NCBI RefSeq assembly: GCF_023646285.1
Contig: NZ_JAMOKX010000001.1
Coordinates: 62,001 to 126,000 of the forward strand
Direction of reading: 5' to 3'
DNA length: 64,000 bases
Origin: Helicobacter colisuis
GTDB lineage: Bacteria; Campylobacterota; Campylobacteria; Campylobacterales; Helicobacteraceae
Shown here: positions 28,236 to 36,345 of the stretch, in pieces
Layout of the letters: each line of letters opens with the position of its first letter
Position numbering within the stretch: the stretch's first letter is position 1
Position numbers and translations under genes: made by a program
The notes under the pieces: generated by a model
What the model saw: only the letters and a program-made list of their open reading frames with translations
What the model was told of the DNA's origin: nothing
Databases searched by the model: none

Positions 28236-29117
28236 ATGTCAAAAAGTCTTTATGAAACACTTGAAGTCTCTTCAAATGCAACAAACGAAGAAATAAAAAA
28301 GGCTTATCGTCGCTTAGCACGAAAATATCACCCCGACATCAACAAAGAAAAAGATGCCGAAGAAAAATTCAAAGAAATCAACGCAGCCTATGAAATCTTA
28401 AGCGATGAGAAAAAACGCAAACAATACGATCAATTTGGCGATTCAATGTTTGGCGGACAAAATTTCCACGATTTTGCAAGAGGGCAAGGCAATGTGGATT
28501 TAGATGATATTTTAAGTCAAATCTTTGGCGGAGGCGGATTCTCTCAAGGCGCAGGAAATTTTGGCGGTTTTGGTGGATTTAGTAATTTTGGCGGTTTTGG
28601 GGGATTTAATCAAAAAAGCCAACCCAATCTTGACATTACCGCACAAATCACTATCCCCTTTAGCACCGCGATTCTTGGAGGCAAACACAATGTAAGCCTA
28701 CAAAACCAAAACTTTGATGTTAAAATCCCAGCAGGAATTAAAAATGGCGAAACCATAAGGCTAAGAGGAAGAGGCAATACAATGGGAAATCAAAGCGGTG
28801 ATGTTTTGCTAAAAGTCTCTGTTGCTCCACACCCACAATACACCCAAGAAGGCGACAATCTCACCAAAAAGTTTGATTTACCTCTAAAAACCGCACTTTT
28901 TGGTGGCAAAGTCGAGATAGAGACACTTTATAAGCCTATCACACTAAAAGTTCCTAAAAACACCAAAAACAACCAACGATTCCGCGTAAAAGAGCTTGGA
29001 GCTTATAATCGCAAAAGCAAAATCTATGGAGATTTATACCTAGAAGCTAATATTATTTTACCTGACATTGATTCACTCCCAAAAGAGCTTGTTGAATCGC
29101 TTGAAAAATACCTATAA
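28236..29117 (+). CDS. cbpA: DnaJ-like co-chaperone CbpA
   Basis: 293 residues. N-terminal J domain (about 4-68) with the H-P-D motif in Y-H-P-D-I-N, a G/F-rich linker (about 85-125), then two DnaJ C-terminal substrate domains. No zinc-finger cysteine cluster is present, which separates CbpA from DnaJ. It stimulates DnaK ATPase. It is followed 9 bases later by hspR, the H. pylori HP1024-HP1025 arrangement. The G/F linker carries a 27-bp tandem duplication. Confidence 0.93.
   Translation: MSKSLYETLEVSSNATNEEIKKAYRRLARKYHPDINKEKDAEEKFKEINAAYEILSDEKKRKQYDQFGDSMFGGQNFHDFARGQGNVDLDDILSQIFGGGGFSQGAGNFGGFGGFSNFGGFGGFNQKSQPNLDITAQITIPFSTAILGGKHNVSLQNQNFDVKIPAGIKNGETIRLRGRGNTMGNQSGDVLLKVSVAPHPQYTQEGDNLTKKFDLPLKTALFGGKVEIETLYKPITLKVPKNTKNNQRFRVKELGAYNRKSKIYGDLYLEANIILPDIDSLPKELVESLEKYL
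28557..28610 (+). repeat. 27-bp tandem duplication in the cbpA G/F linker
   Basis: Two adjacent 27-base units, 28557-28583 and 28584-28610, differ at two positions and encode N-F-G-G-F-G-G-F followed by S or N. Confidence 0.85.
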
Positions 29118-29126
29118 GGAGCGCCA

Positions 29127-29492
29127 ATGTATAGCTATGATGAACCCGTTTATCTCATCAGTGTAGTAGCAAAGATTCTCTCAATCCACCCCCAAACGCT
29201 ACGACAATATGAGCGTGAGGGCTTAATAGAACCAGGCAGAACCGATGGCAAAATGCGCTTGTATTCCCAAAGAGATATTGACAAGATAAAAACGATTCTA
29301 AGACTAACGCGCGATTTAGGCGTGAATCTAGCAGGAGTGGATATAATCTTGCGCCTTAAAGACAAGCTTGATGAGCAAGATAGAGAAATTGAAGAATTGC
29401 AAATCCACCTAGAAAAACTCAAAAGTAATCAACCAAGCAGATCCGTTACCAAAAAGCAAAGTTCTTATGAAATCATCATTTTCAAAGAATAA
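29127..29492 (+). CDS. hspR: Heat-shock repressor HspR (MerR family)
   Basis: 121 residues. MerR-type winged helix at about 10-75, with I-H-P-Q-T-L-R-Q-Y-E-R-E-G-L-I and a wing G-R-T-D-G-K-M-R-L-Y-S, followed by a coiled coil (about 80-105). HspR represses chaperone operons and is controlled by binding to DnaK/CbpA. AAGGAG precedes the ATG. In H. pylori rarA follows; here the next gene is kgtP after 304 bases. Confidence 0.92.
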   Translation: MYSYDEPVYLISVVAKILSIHPQTLRQYEREGLIEPGRTDGKMRLYSQRDIDKIKTILRLTRDLGVNLAGVDIILRLKDKLDEQDREIEELQIHLEKLKSNQPSRSVTKKQSSYEIIIFKE

Positions 29493-29513
29493 TACCAAGT
29501 ATCAAAGCAACAA

Positions 29514-29543
29514 CAAAGGCAAATACACCACACATTGCCTTTG
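29514..29543 (+). terminator. Possible terminator after hspR
   Basis: CAAAGGCAA (29514-29522) pairs with TTGCCTTTG (29535-29543) around a 12-base loop, 21 bases after the hspR stop. No good T tract follows, so a strong terminator is not certain. Confidence 0.4.
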
Positions 29544-29715
29544 CAAATCTTACAATCACTCAAATTTCACTCTACAATAAATATTGCTTTTAATCTCACT
29601 CTACCGCTTTTTCACAAGAATCACTGCAAAACACCAAAAAGATGCACCAAGAAAAACAGATTGTTACAATAATTACTAGAAATTAAAAAATCTCCATACA
29701 ATTATATGTGTTATG

Positions 29716-29744
29716 TTGCATCTCATTTTATTTAAGTGTAAGAT
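29716..29744 (+). promoter_or_regulatory. Promoter of kgtP
   Basis: TTGCAT (29716-29721), a 17-base spacer and TAAGAT (29739-29744) predict a start near 29751, directly at the edge of a 22-bp palindrome. TAAGGA lies before the ATG at 29797. Confidence 0.5.
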
Positions 29745-29751
29745 AGATAGC

Positions 29752-29773
29752 ATAAATAATTTAAATTATTTAT
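29752..29773 (+). promoter_or_regulatory. 22-bp perfect palindrome, candidate operator of kgtP
   Basis: The half ATAAATAATTT is followed by its exact reverse complement. It is all A/T and starts at the predicted transcription start. AT-only dyads with AATAAT/ATTATT arms resemble Helicobacter Fur boxes, but the regulator is unknown. Confidence 0.55.
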
Positions 29774-29796
29774 CATCTTTGATTTAAGGATTAGAT

Positions 29797-31059
29797 ATGC
29801 AAGAAAATCTTACAAGATCACAAAGGATTCGATCTATCATCGCTGCAAGTAGCGGAAATTTGGTAGAATGGTATGATTTTTATATTTACGCATTTAGTGC
29901 AGTGTATTTTGCACACAAATTCTCTGGATCACAAGATCCAACAATACAGCAAATTTCAGCATTTGGGATTTTTGCCCTTGGATTTTTGATGCGACCCATT
30001 GGATCTTGGGTTTTTGGATCATTAGCAGACAAAATCGGTCGTAAATCTTCTATGGTTTTTTCTGTTATCCTTATGGCACTAGGATCTTTTATGATAGCCG
30101 CTATCCCCTCCAAAGAAACAATAGGTGATTTTGCTATTTTATTATTACTTGTCGCAAGATTAATCCAAGGCTTGAGTGTCGGAGGCGAATATGGCATAGC
30201 CGCCACTTATCTAAGTGAGCTTGCAAGTAAGGGCAATAGAGGTTTTTATTCCTCTTTTCAATATGTAACTCTCATAGGCGGACAGCTTTTAGCGGTAGCT
30301 AGTATTTCTATTATGTTGCTATTTTTTACCAACGAGCAAATGAATGACTATGCGTGGAGAATCTTATTTGTAATTGGGGGCTTATTAGCACTTGGATCGT
30401 TGTTTGTGCGATCTATTATGAATGAGAGTGCGACAAAACTACACCATCACGAAGACAGAGGGACGCTAAAAGCACTTTTTAAAACCTCTTGGAAACAATT
30501 TTTATTTGTTATAGGGATCACCGCAGGAGGTTCTTTAGCGTTTTATACAATCACAACTTATGTAAAAACCTTTATGATTAATAGTGCAGGAATCGATGCA
30601 ACCACTTCAAACCACATTATGCTTATTGCATTATTCCTTTTAATGGTTATGCAACCAATCTTTGGAGCTTTGGGGGACAAAATAGGACACAAAAACTTCT
30701 TAATGATTTTTGCAGTCCTTGCCTTATTCCTACTCTATCCTTTATTTTTAGCCTTAAAAGGCACACAAAATAGCATACTCATCTTTTTAGTTGTTATGGC
30801 ACTTTTTACAATCTTGAGCTTTTACACTTCAGTAGCAGGGATTTTCAAAGCCAAGCTTTTTCCAGAGCATGTCAGGGCTTTAGGAACAGGATTTGGTTAT
30901 GCGATACCCAATGCGATTTTTGGAGGTTCTGCACCTTATGTGGCATTACAATTCAAAAACGCCGGTATTGAAAATGGATTTTTCATCTATCTAGCAGTGA
31001 TGATGTTCTTTATCTTAGTCGTTTCTATCTTTATCCCAAAAGAAAGTGAGCTAGAGTGA
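29797..31059 (+). CDS. kgtP: Alpha-ketoglutarate/dicarboxylate:H+ symporter (MHS family MFS)
   Basis: 420 residues, 12 predicted helices. The N-terminus S-S-G-N-L-V-E-W-Y-D-F-Y and the loop 2-3 motif G-S-L-A-D-K-I-G-R-K are diagnostic of the metabolite:H+ symporter family. Long stretches follow E. coli KgtP closely (R-L-I-Q-G-L-S-V-G-G-E-Y-G; S-F-Q-Y-V-T-L-I-G-G-Q; F-P-E-H-V-R-A-L-G). H. pylori has a KgtP at HP1091. It imports 2-oxoglutarate or a related dicarboxylate across the inner membrane. Monocistronic, with its own promoter, candidate operator and terminator. ProP-like substrates are an alternative but fit less well. Confidence 0.88.
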   Translation: MQENLTRSQRIRSIIAASSGNLVEWYDFYIYAFSAVYFAHKFSGSQDPTIQQISAFGIFALGFLMRPIGSWVFGSLADKIGRKSSMVFSVILMALGSFMIAAIPSKETIGDFAILLLLVARLIQGLSVGGEYGIAATYLSELASKGNRGFYSSFQYVTLIGGQLLAVASISIMLLFFTNEQMNDYAWRILFVIGGLLALGSLFVRSIMNESATKLHHHEDRGTLKALFKTSWKQFLFVIGITAGGSLAFYTITTYVKTFMINSAGIDATTSNHIMLIALFLLMVMQPIFGALGDKIGHKNFLMIFAVLALFLLYPLFLALKGTQNSILIFLVVMALFTILSFYTSVAGIFKAKLFPEHVRALGTGFGYAIPNAIFGGSAPYVALQFKNAGIENGFFIYLAVMMFFILVVSIFIPKESELE

Positions 31060-31067
31060 TTATACTT

Positions 31068-31085
31068 GAGGGTTTTTCAACCCTC
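31068..31085 (+). terminator. Hairpin after kgtP
   Basis: GAGGGTT (31068-31074), a 4-base loop and AACCCTC (31079-31085), 8 bases after the stop. GC-rich stem for this genome but no T run downstream. Confidence 0.5.
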
Positions 31086-31121
31086 GCTAAACCATTAAAC
31101 TTACTTCACACAAATATACGA

Positions 31122-31156
31122 TATACTAAGCTACACATTACATACTACAAAGGAGG
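31122..31156 (+). promoter_or_regulatory. Promoter -10 and ribosome site of the Type IIG gene
   Basis: TATACT at 31122-31127 and AAAGGAGG at 31149-31156, only 3 bases before the ATG at 31160, which is close for an optimal ribosome site. Confidence 0.45.
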
Positions 31157-31159
31157 CGT

Positions 31160-33283
31160 ATGCGCTACATTTTTAAGCCATTGAAAGAATTTTTACACAC
31201 ATATACATTACCAAACCCCACGACACAATCCCTTAACACGTTCAAAGAACACTTAGATCATTTTTTAGCCCAATGCCACAAACACACCGCGCAAGATACA
31301 AGCGAGAGTGAGGAATTTCAAAAGAACCTTATTGCAGATTTTTTAAAACAAGCATTTAGCTACCCAAAAATCAACACAAAACACAAAATTGATCTTGCCA
31401 TATACGAAGATGATGAAGTCAAGACATTTTTTGAAGTCAAATCCATAGCCAACAAAAGCGAATTCCCCAAAAGCACCCAATCCCTAGATTCCAAAGCCTT
31501 GTATGAAGCCCTGCTGTATTATATGAGAGAACAAAACGAGGGAAATAACAACCTCAAATGTATTCTCTTATGCAATGTAGAATCTTTTTATCTCATCAGT
31601 GCCAAAGAGTTTGAGAAACTCTCCCAAAACAAAGAATTGCAAAAAGCCTACAAAAATGTCGACAAAAAGCAAGGCAACGACACAAGCACAAAAAAATTCT
31701 ATCAAAAAGCCCAAGAAATCCTAAGCACACTTGATATGGAGATGACTTTTACACATTTTGGGATTAAAGACACCGAGCCTGTCTTGCTATATCAAGTCTT
31801 TAGCCCACATCTGCTACTTGGCTACAAAACCCACATCGATAGCAATGTGCTAAACCAAAATTTCTATGAAGAGCTACTATATATCTTGGGATTAGAAGAA
31901 ACAAAAGATGGCGCCAACAAACTCATCAAACTTAGCGACACGCCAAACACCCTAAGCTACGCGATAAGAGAAAATTTAGGGCTAGATTGTGTGCGAGATT
32001 TTGAGAGCATATTTGAGCTTATCATCACATGGAATAACCGCCTTTTATTCTTGCGTTTGTTAGAATCTATGCTGCTAAGCTTCAAACATATCCCAAAGCC
32101 CTTTTTGGATTCAAGCGTGATAGAAAGCTTTGCCAAGCTAAACACACTCTTTTTTGAGATTCTCGCACTTAGAGAAAATGTCCGCAAAAGCATACCAAAA
32201 GAGCTAGATTCTATCCCTTACCTGAACTCAAGCCTATTTGACAAAACCGAGCTTGAAAAGCAAGGCAAAGAAATCAAGCTTTTAGATTCAAAGCCATTAG
32301 CACTTTATAAAAAATCAATCCTCAAAGACACCAAAAAGCCCCTGCCACTTTTAGAATATCTCTTTGACTTCCTAAACGCTTATGACTTCACCACCACCCC
32401 AAAAGACATACAAGACAATGTCAAAATAAACCACGACAAACTTATCAACGCCGCTGTTTTAGGGCTAGTCTTTGAAAAGCTAAACGGCTACAAAGAAGGC
32501 AGTTTCTACACCCCAAGCTTTATCACAAACTATATGTGTAAGCAATCCCTGCAGCAAGTCGTGATACAGAAGTTTAACACCACTAAAAATTGGGATTGCA
32601 AAGATTTACAATCCCTAAAACTAAGGCTAGATAAACTCACAGATTCACCTGATGGCTACAAAGAAGCAAATGAGATATTTGATTCCATAAAAGTATGCGA
32701 TCCAGCGGTAGGAAGCGGACATTTCCTCGTTTCTATGCTAAACAATATGATAGAGCTAAAATTCCACCTAAAAATCCTTTGTGATGAAAACTTTGAACGC
32801 CTAAAAGACATACAACTACGCCTAGAAAACGATGAGATTGTGCTACAAGATTCTACAGGCAACCCACACATCTACCAAATCCCAAGCCACCAAAACATAG
32901 AATCCCACAAACTCCAAAAAGCCATATTCCACAACAAACGCACACTTATAGAATCTTGCCTTTTTGGCGTGGATATAAACCACAATTCTTGCGAAATCAC
33001 AAAGCTAAGACTTTGGATAGAGCTACTGAAATATAGCTACTATATCTTTGAAAATGGCAAAAACACAAACACCCTCCAAACCCTCCCAAACATAGACATC
33101 AACATAAAATGCGGCAATAGCCTTATAAGCTATTTTGACATCACCCAAAGCCTTAAGCCATTATCCCAACATAAACACCAAGATAAAAGACTACAAACAA
33201 GCCGTGCAAAACTACAAAGAGGGCTTATACCAAGACAAACAAGCCCTAGATTCAAAGATAAAAGAACTCCACGAAGCCTTTAA
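31160..33283 (+). CDS. Type IIG restriction-modification enzyme, N-terminal part (nuclease and methylase motif I), frameshifted
   Basis: 707 residues, of which the last ~40 are out-of-frame. The N-terminus holds a PD-(D/E)xK nuclease core with D78 and E92-V-K94. A helical linker follows, then the start of a gamma-class N6-adenine methyltransferase with motif I D514-P-A-V-G-S-G-H-F522. The catalytic N-P-P-Y motif is missing from this frame and is found in the next overlapping frame. After S-Y-F-D-I-T-Q-S-L-K-P (about 33155) the reading turns into unrelated basic sequence and stops at 33283. The two readings together span about 1,240 codons, the length of single-chain Helicobacter/Campylobacter Type IIG enzymes such as Cj0031. 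Codon choice looks richer in C than neighbouring genes by eye. Confidence 0.85.
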   Translation: MRYIFKPLKEFLHTYTLPNPTTQSLNTFKEHLDHFLAQCHKHTAQDTSESEEFQKNLIADFLKQAFSYPKINTKHKIDLAIYEDDEVKTFFEVKSIANKSEFPKSTQSLDSKALYEALLYYMREQNEGNNNLKCILLCNVESFYLISAKEFEKLSQNKELQKAYKNVDKKQGNDTSTKKFYQKAQEILSTLDMEMTFTHFGIKDTEPVLLYQVFSPHLLLGYKTHIDSNVLNQNFYEELLYILGLEETKDGANKLIKLSDTPNTLSYAIRENLGLDCVRDFESIFELIITWNNRLLFLRLLESMLLSFKHIPKPFLDSSVIESFAKLNTLFFEILALRENVRKSIPKELDSIPYLNSSLFDKTELEKQGKEIKLLDSKPLALYKKSILKDTKKPLPLLEYLFDFLNAYDFTTTPKDIQDNVKINHDKLINAAVLGLVFEKLNGYKEGSFYTPSFITNYMCKQSLQQVVIQKFNTTKNWDCKDLQSLKLRLDKLTDSPDGYKEANEIFDSIKVCDPAVGSGHFLVSMLNNMIELKFHLKILCDENFERLKDIQLRLENDEIVLQDSTGNPHIYQIPSHQNIESHKLQKAIFHNKRTLIESCLFGVDINHNSCEITKLRLWIELLKYSYYIFENGKNTNTLQTLPNIDINIKCGNSLISYFDITQSLKPLSQHKHQDKRLQTSRAKLQRGLIPRQTSPRFKDKRTPRSL

Positions 33284-34877
33284 AAACTTTTGTTTCAAAG
33301 ACAAATTCAAATCCCAAATCAAAGCCTTTGAAAAAGAGTGCGACAAATACAGCGCTCAATATGGCAACTACCTAGCCAAAGATGATGAGAATCTATCCTT
33401 ATATGTAAAAGCATCTCTAAGTATTTTTGATGATGATTTTGACAAAAAACAAGCACAAATCGACTTCGCCACACTCCAAGAATCCTATAACGCACTCTTT
33501 AATCTCGAATCAAACAAGCCTTTTGAATGGCGGTTTGCATTCCCAGAAGTGCTAGATAACAATGGCGATTTTTTGGGCTTTGACCTAGTCATCGGCAACC
33601 CACCCTATATCCGCCAAGAAGAGATAAAGCACCTAAAGCCACATCTAAAAAAAGCCTTTAGTATCTACAAAGGCACGAGCGATATTTACACCTACTTTTT
33701 TGAGCAAGGCTACAAGATTCTAAAGCCAAAGGCACTCCTATCTTTTATCACGAGCAACAAATACACGCGTGCAGGCTATGGCGAACCTTTGAGAGCATTT
33801 ATCCTAGCAAACACACAGATTCTACACTACATTGACCTAAATGGCTTAAAAATCTTTGATTCTGCCACCGTGGATACAAGTATCATCACTTTTGCAAAGA
33901 CACCGCCAAGCCCAGAATCTAGCTTTGACTACCTAGCACCTACACAGCCTAGCCTAGATACAGATGAGCTACACGCACAGCCTTTGCACCAAAGTAGCCT
34001 AAGCAAAGATTCTTTTATATTCCAAGACCAAGCAAACCAAGCCCTAAAGGCAAAGATAGAAAGCCTTGGCACACCGCTAAAAGAATGGGACATAAATATT
34101 TATAGAGGCATTTTGACAGGCTACAATGAAGCCTTTATCATAGATAGCGCAAAAAGAGAGGAGATTCTAAACAACTGCAAGGATAAAAGCGAGAAAACAC
34201 GCACAAGCAAACTCATCAAAAAAATGCTACGCGGTAGAGACATCAAACGCTACAGCTATGAATGGGCGGGATTGTGGTTGATATGCACTTTTCCAAGTTT
34301 GAATCTAGACATAGAAAAATATCCAAGTCTAAAGGCATATTTAGAATCTTTCCGCCCAAGAATCGACCAAAGCGGAGAAAAAGGGTGCAGAAAGAAAACA
34401 AGCAATAAATGGTTTGAAACGCAAGACAATATTGCTTATCACGAGGAATTTGAAAAAGAAAAGATTGTATGGAATCCTGTGAGTGGAGAATATTTATTTA
34501 GTTATCTCAAAGATGAATTATATTTCAATAATTCTCTTTTTATGATGACCACAAGCAGTGTCAATTTATCATATATTTTAGGTTTGATGAATTCTACACT
34601 ATACAAATGGCTTGTTACACAAATAACAAATTTAGTGCAAACAGGACATTATGCTTATGGTGCAAAAGACAAGATTGAAAAACTTCCTATTCCTAAAATA
34701 GATTCTACAAACAAAGCCCTAAGCGATGAGATAATAAGCCTAGTAGAGCAAATTTTAGATTCCAAAGCCAAAGACCCTATAAAAGACACCAAAGAGCTAG
34801 AATCTAAAATCGATTTTCTAGTCTATAAACTCTACCACCTAACCAACGATGAAATAAAAATCATAAAGGGAAAATAA
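33135..34877 (+). CDS. Type IIG restriction-modification enzyme, C-terminal part (methylase motif IV and target recognition), frameshifted
   Basis: 580 codons open from a TTG at 33135 that has no ribosome site, so this is probably the continuation of the upstream reading rather than a separate gene. It contains the methyltransferase catalytic motif G-N155-P-P-Y158-I-R, the downstream F-I-T-S-N-K-Y block, and a C-terminal region with an I-Y-R-G-I-L-T-G-Y-N-E-A-F target-recognition start and I-P-K-I-D near the end, typical of Eco57I-type enzymes. The true sequence likely starts around S-H-Y-P-N-I-N at about 33156. As read, neither half alone should restrict or methylate. The stop overlaps the next gene's ATG by one base. 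Confidence 0.85.
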   Translation: MTSPKALSHYPNINTKIKDYKQAVQNYKEGLYQDKQALDSKIKELHEAFKNFCFKDKFKSQIKAFEKECDKYSAQYGNYLAKDDENLSLYVKASLSIFDDDFDKKQAQIDFATLQESYNALFNLESNKPFEWRFAFPEVLDNNGDFLGFDLVIGNPPYIRQEEIKHLKPHLKKAFSIYKGTSDIYTYFFEQGYKILKPKALLSFITSNKYTRAGYGEPLRAFILANTQILHYIDLNGLKIFDSATVDTSIITFAKTPPSPESSFDYLAPTQPSLDTDELHAQPLHQSSLSKDSFIFQDQANQALKAKIESLGTPLKEWDINIYRGILTGYNEAFIIDSAKREEILNNCKDKSEKTRTSKLIKKMLRGRDIKRYSYEWAGLWLICTFPSLNLDIEKYPSLKAYLESFRPRIDQSGEKGCRKKTSNKWFETQDNIAYHEEFEKEKIVWNPVSGEYLFSYLKDELYFNNSLFMMTTSSVNLSYILGLMNSTLYKWLVTQITNLVQTGHYAYGAKDKIEKLPIPKIDSTNKALSDEIISLVEQILDSKAKDPIKDTKELESKIDFLVYKLYHLTNDEIKIIKGK

Positions 34878-36319
34878 TGAAACATCTTACCAAAGAGCAA
34901 GAACAAGAGATTTGGGATAAAGTAAGTAAGGAAGTTGAAAATTTTGATACTTTTTTAGATAAATCTCAATGTATCGATGAAATTTGTCGCAAGATTAAGT
35001 CTATATCTGAAGGAATGGTGCAACTTTCATGGACAACACTTGATGAAACATTAAAAAGAACCAAAGAAATTACTTACGAGTGTATCGGAACAAAAGAGAT
35101 TCAAGATGTTTTCGGCAAAGATTTTTCTATTCAGTATAGTTCTGATACATTTTGCATAATGCCCAAGCCAAAAATACAACCATACAATGAAAATCAACAA
35201 GATAGTAAAGATGCCCCAAAACAAGATATGAAAGACATATCTTGTTTTAAGCTACCAATTTTACTTGAAAAATATCCTTTATTATTTATGAATTGTGTGT
35301 TTCATTGTGAATTTTTAAATACCGATTTTACAAAAGATCTAAAAAAACTTTGTTTTATGCAATGCGAGTTTAAAGAAAAAATAACTTTAAATTTTAAAGA
35401 GTGCCTAGATGTTTTTCAAATGAGTTATTGCACATTTGAAAAACCGCTTACTATTCATGGAAAATTTAAAGAAAATGCCGATTTTAACAACTCCACTTTT
35501 AAAGATTCTGCGGATTTTCATGAATGCGAGTTTGAAAAAACTGCTTGTTTTTATGGAGTGAAGTTTGATAAAGCCCCTAATTTCTCACAAACACAATTTA
35601 AAGGAAGTCTTAATGCGGTAAATACAAAACTTGATTTTGGCTTTGAAAGCCTAAAAGAGAAAATCAAGCAAGAACCTATAAAATACAACGAAAGAAAAAG
35701 TGTTAAAAAGCCCCTAGCACATTTTGCAAACGACTTTAGAGATTCTTTTAGAGTTTTTAAAAACGCTTTGATAAAAGATAATAATTTACTTGATGCTTCA
35801 AATTTTCATAAATATGAGCTTTATTGCAAAGAAATCGAGCTAGATTCTAAAAAAACCAAAACACTAAAAGACAAAGTAGAAAAATGGCAATTATGGTTTT
35901 ATCGCAAACTTTGTGATCATCACACAGACTTGGTATTAAATCTCAAATGGTTGATTATTGCCATAGGTTTATTTGCTTGTTTATATTTTATTGCAAAAGT
36001 ATTCCAAAATATTAATATACTAAACATTCTAAGCCCACTTGGAGTATTTTTGAGCATATTGAGTTTTCTTATCTTATTTTGTATGTGTTATTGTAAATGT
36101 ATCAAAATATTTGATTTTTTTGCATATTTAAGCGTTATTCCGACCTTATGGGTGATTTGCTATAAGCCAAAATTAATCTTTGGAATCGCAAATCTCGTAG
36201 GCAATAAGAATTATAATGGCTTTGAAAATGCTTTGATTACGATTTATACCATACTTTTAGCTTTAGTGCTTTTCTCTCTCCAAAAAACCGCACGCAAAAA
36301 CTCCATAGTGCCAAACTAG
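34877..36319 (+). CDS. Membrane-anchored pentapeptide-repeat protein coupled to the Type IIG gene
   Basis: 480 residues. The first ~110 are charged and helical. A pentapeptide-repeat stretch at about 199-244 has the A-D/N-F periodicity (E-N-A-D-F, D-S-A-D-F, K-A-P-N-F), with further F-x-x-C-x-F repeats before it from about 140. A linker with conserved-looking A-N-D-F-R-D-S-F-R-V-F-K-N-A-L follows, then four predicted transmembrane helices at about 355-375, 384-406, 412-430 and 449-470. Start and upstream stop share one base (TAATG), so translation is coupled to the restriction-modification gene. Pentapeptide solenoids can mimic DNA or act as sensors in defence proteins. No known family is recognised for the whole protein and no function is assigned. 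Confidence 0.75.
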   Translation: MKHLTKEQEQEIWDKVSKEVENFDTFLDKSQCIDEICRKIKSISEGMVQLSWTTLDETLKRTKEITYECIGTKEIQDVFGKDFSIQYSSDTFCIMPKPKIQPYNENQQDSKDAPKQDMKDISCFKLPILLEKYPLLFMNCVFHCEFLNTDFTKDLKKLCFMQCEFKEKITLNFKECLDVFQMSYCTFEKPLTIHGKFKENADFNNSTFKDSADFHECEFEKTACFYGVKFDKAPNFSQTQFKGSLNAVNTKLDFGFESLKEKIKQEPIKYNERKSVKKPLAHFANDFRDSFRVFKNALIKDNNLLDASNFHKYELYCKEIELDSKKTKTLKDKVEKWQLWFYRKLCDHHTDLVLNLKWLIIAIGLFACLYFIAKVFQNINILNILSPLGVFLSILSFLILFCMCYCKCIKIFDFFAYLSVIPTLWVICYKPKLIFGIANLVGNKNYNGFENALITIYTILLALVLFSLQKTARKNSIVPN

Positions 36320-36345
36320 CCTTTGGCTAGGCAAACAAGCAAAAG

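Larger units (their letters stand above)
29493..29796. other. Intergenic region hspR-kgtP, 304 bases
   Basis: No full gene. It holds a 9-bp stem hairpin close to hspR, a promoter and a palindrome near kgtP. On the minus strand a 25-codon reading from GTG 29559 to TGA 29482 encodes a basic-then-hydrophobic peptide (V-R-F-A-K-A-M-C-G-V-F-A then a membrane-like stretch ending G-I-I-L). It looks like the last helix of a permease and may be a gene remnant; this is weak. Confidence 0.5.

Noticed and set aside
29482-29559. 25-codon minus-strand peptide next to hspR as a gene
   Set aside because: No ribosome site, overlaps the end of hspR and a hairpin; at most a remnant of a membrane protein, so not listed as a CDS.
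29797-31059. ProP-type osmolyte transporter
   Set aside because: Same superfamily, but blocks along the protein follow KgtP and the long C-terminal coiled coil of ProP is absent.
33135-34877. Treating the second half of the Type IIG enzyme as an independent gene
   Set aside because: Its only start is a TTG without ribosome site inside the upstream gene, and it lacks methylase motif I, which is in the preceding frame.
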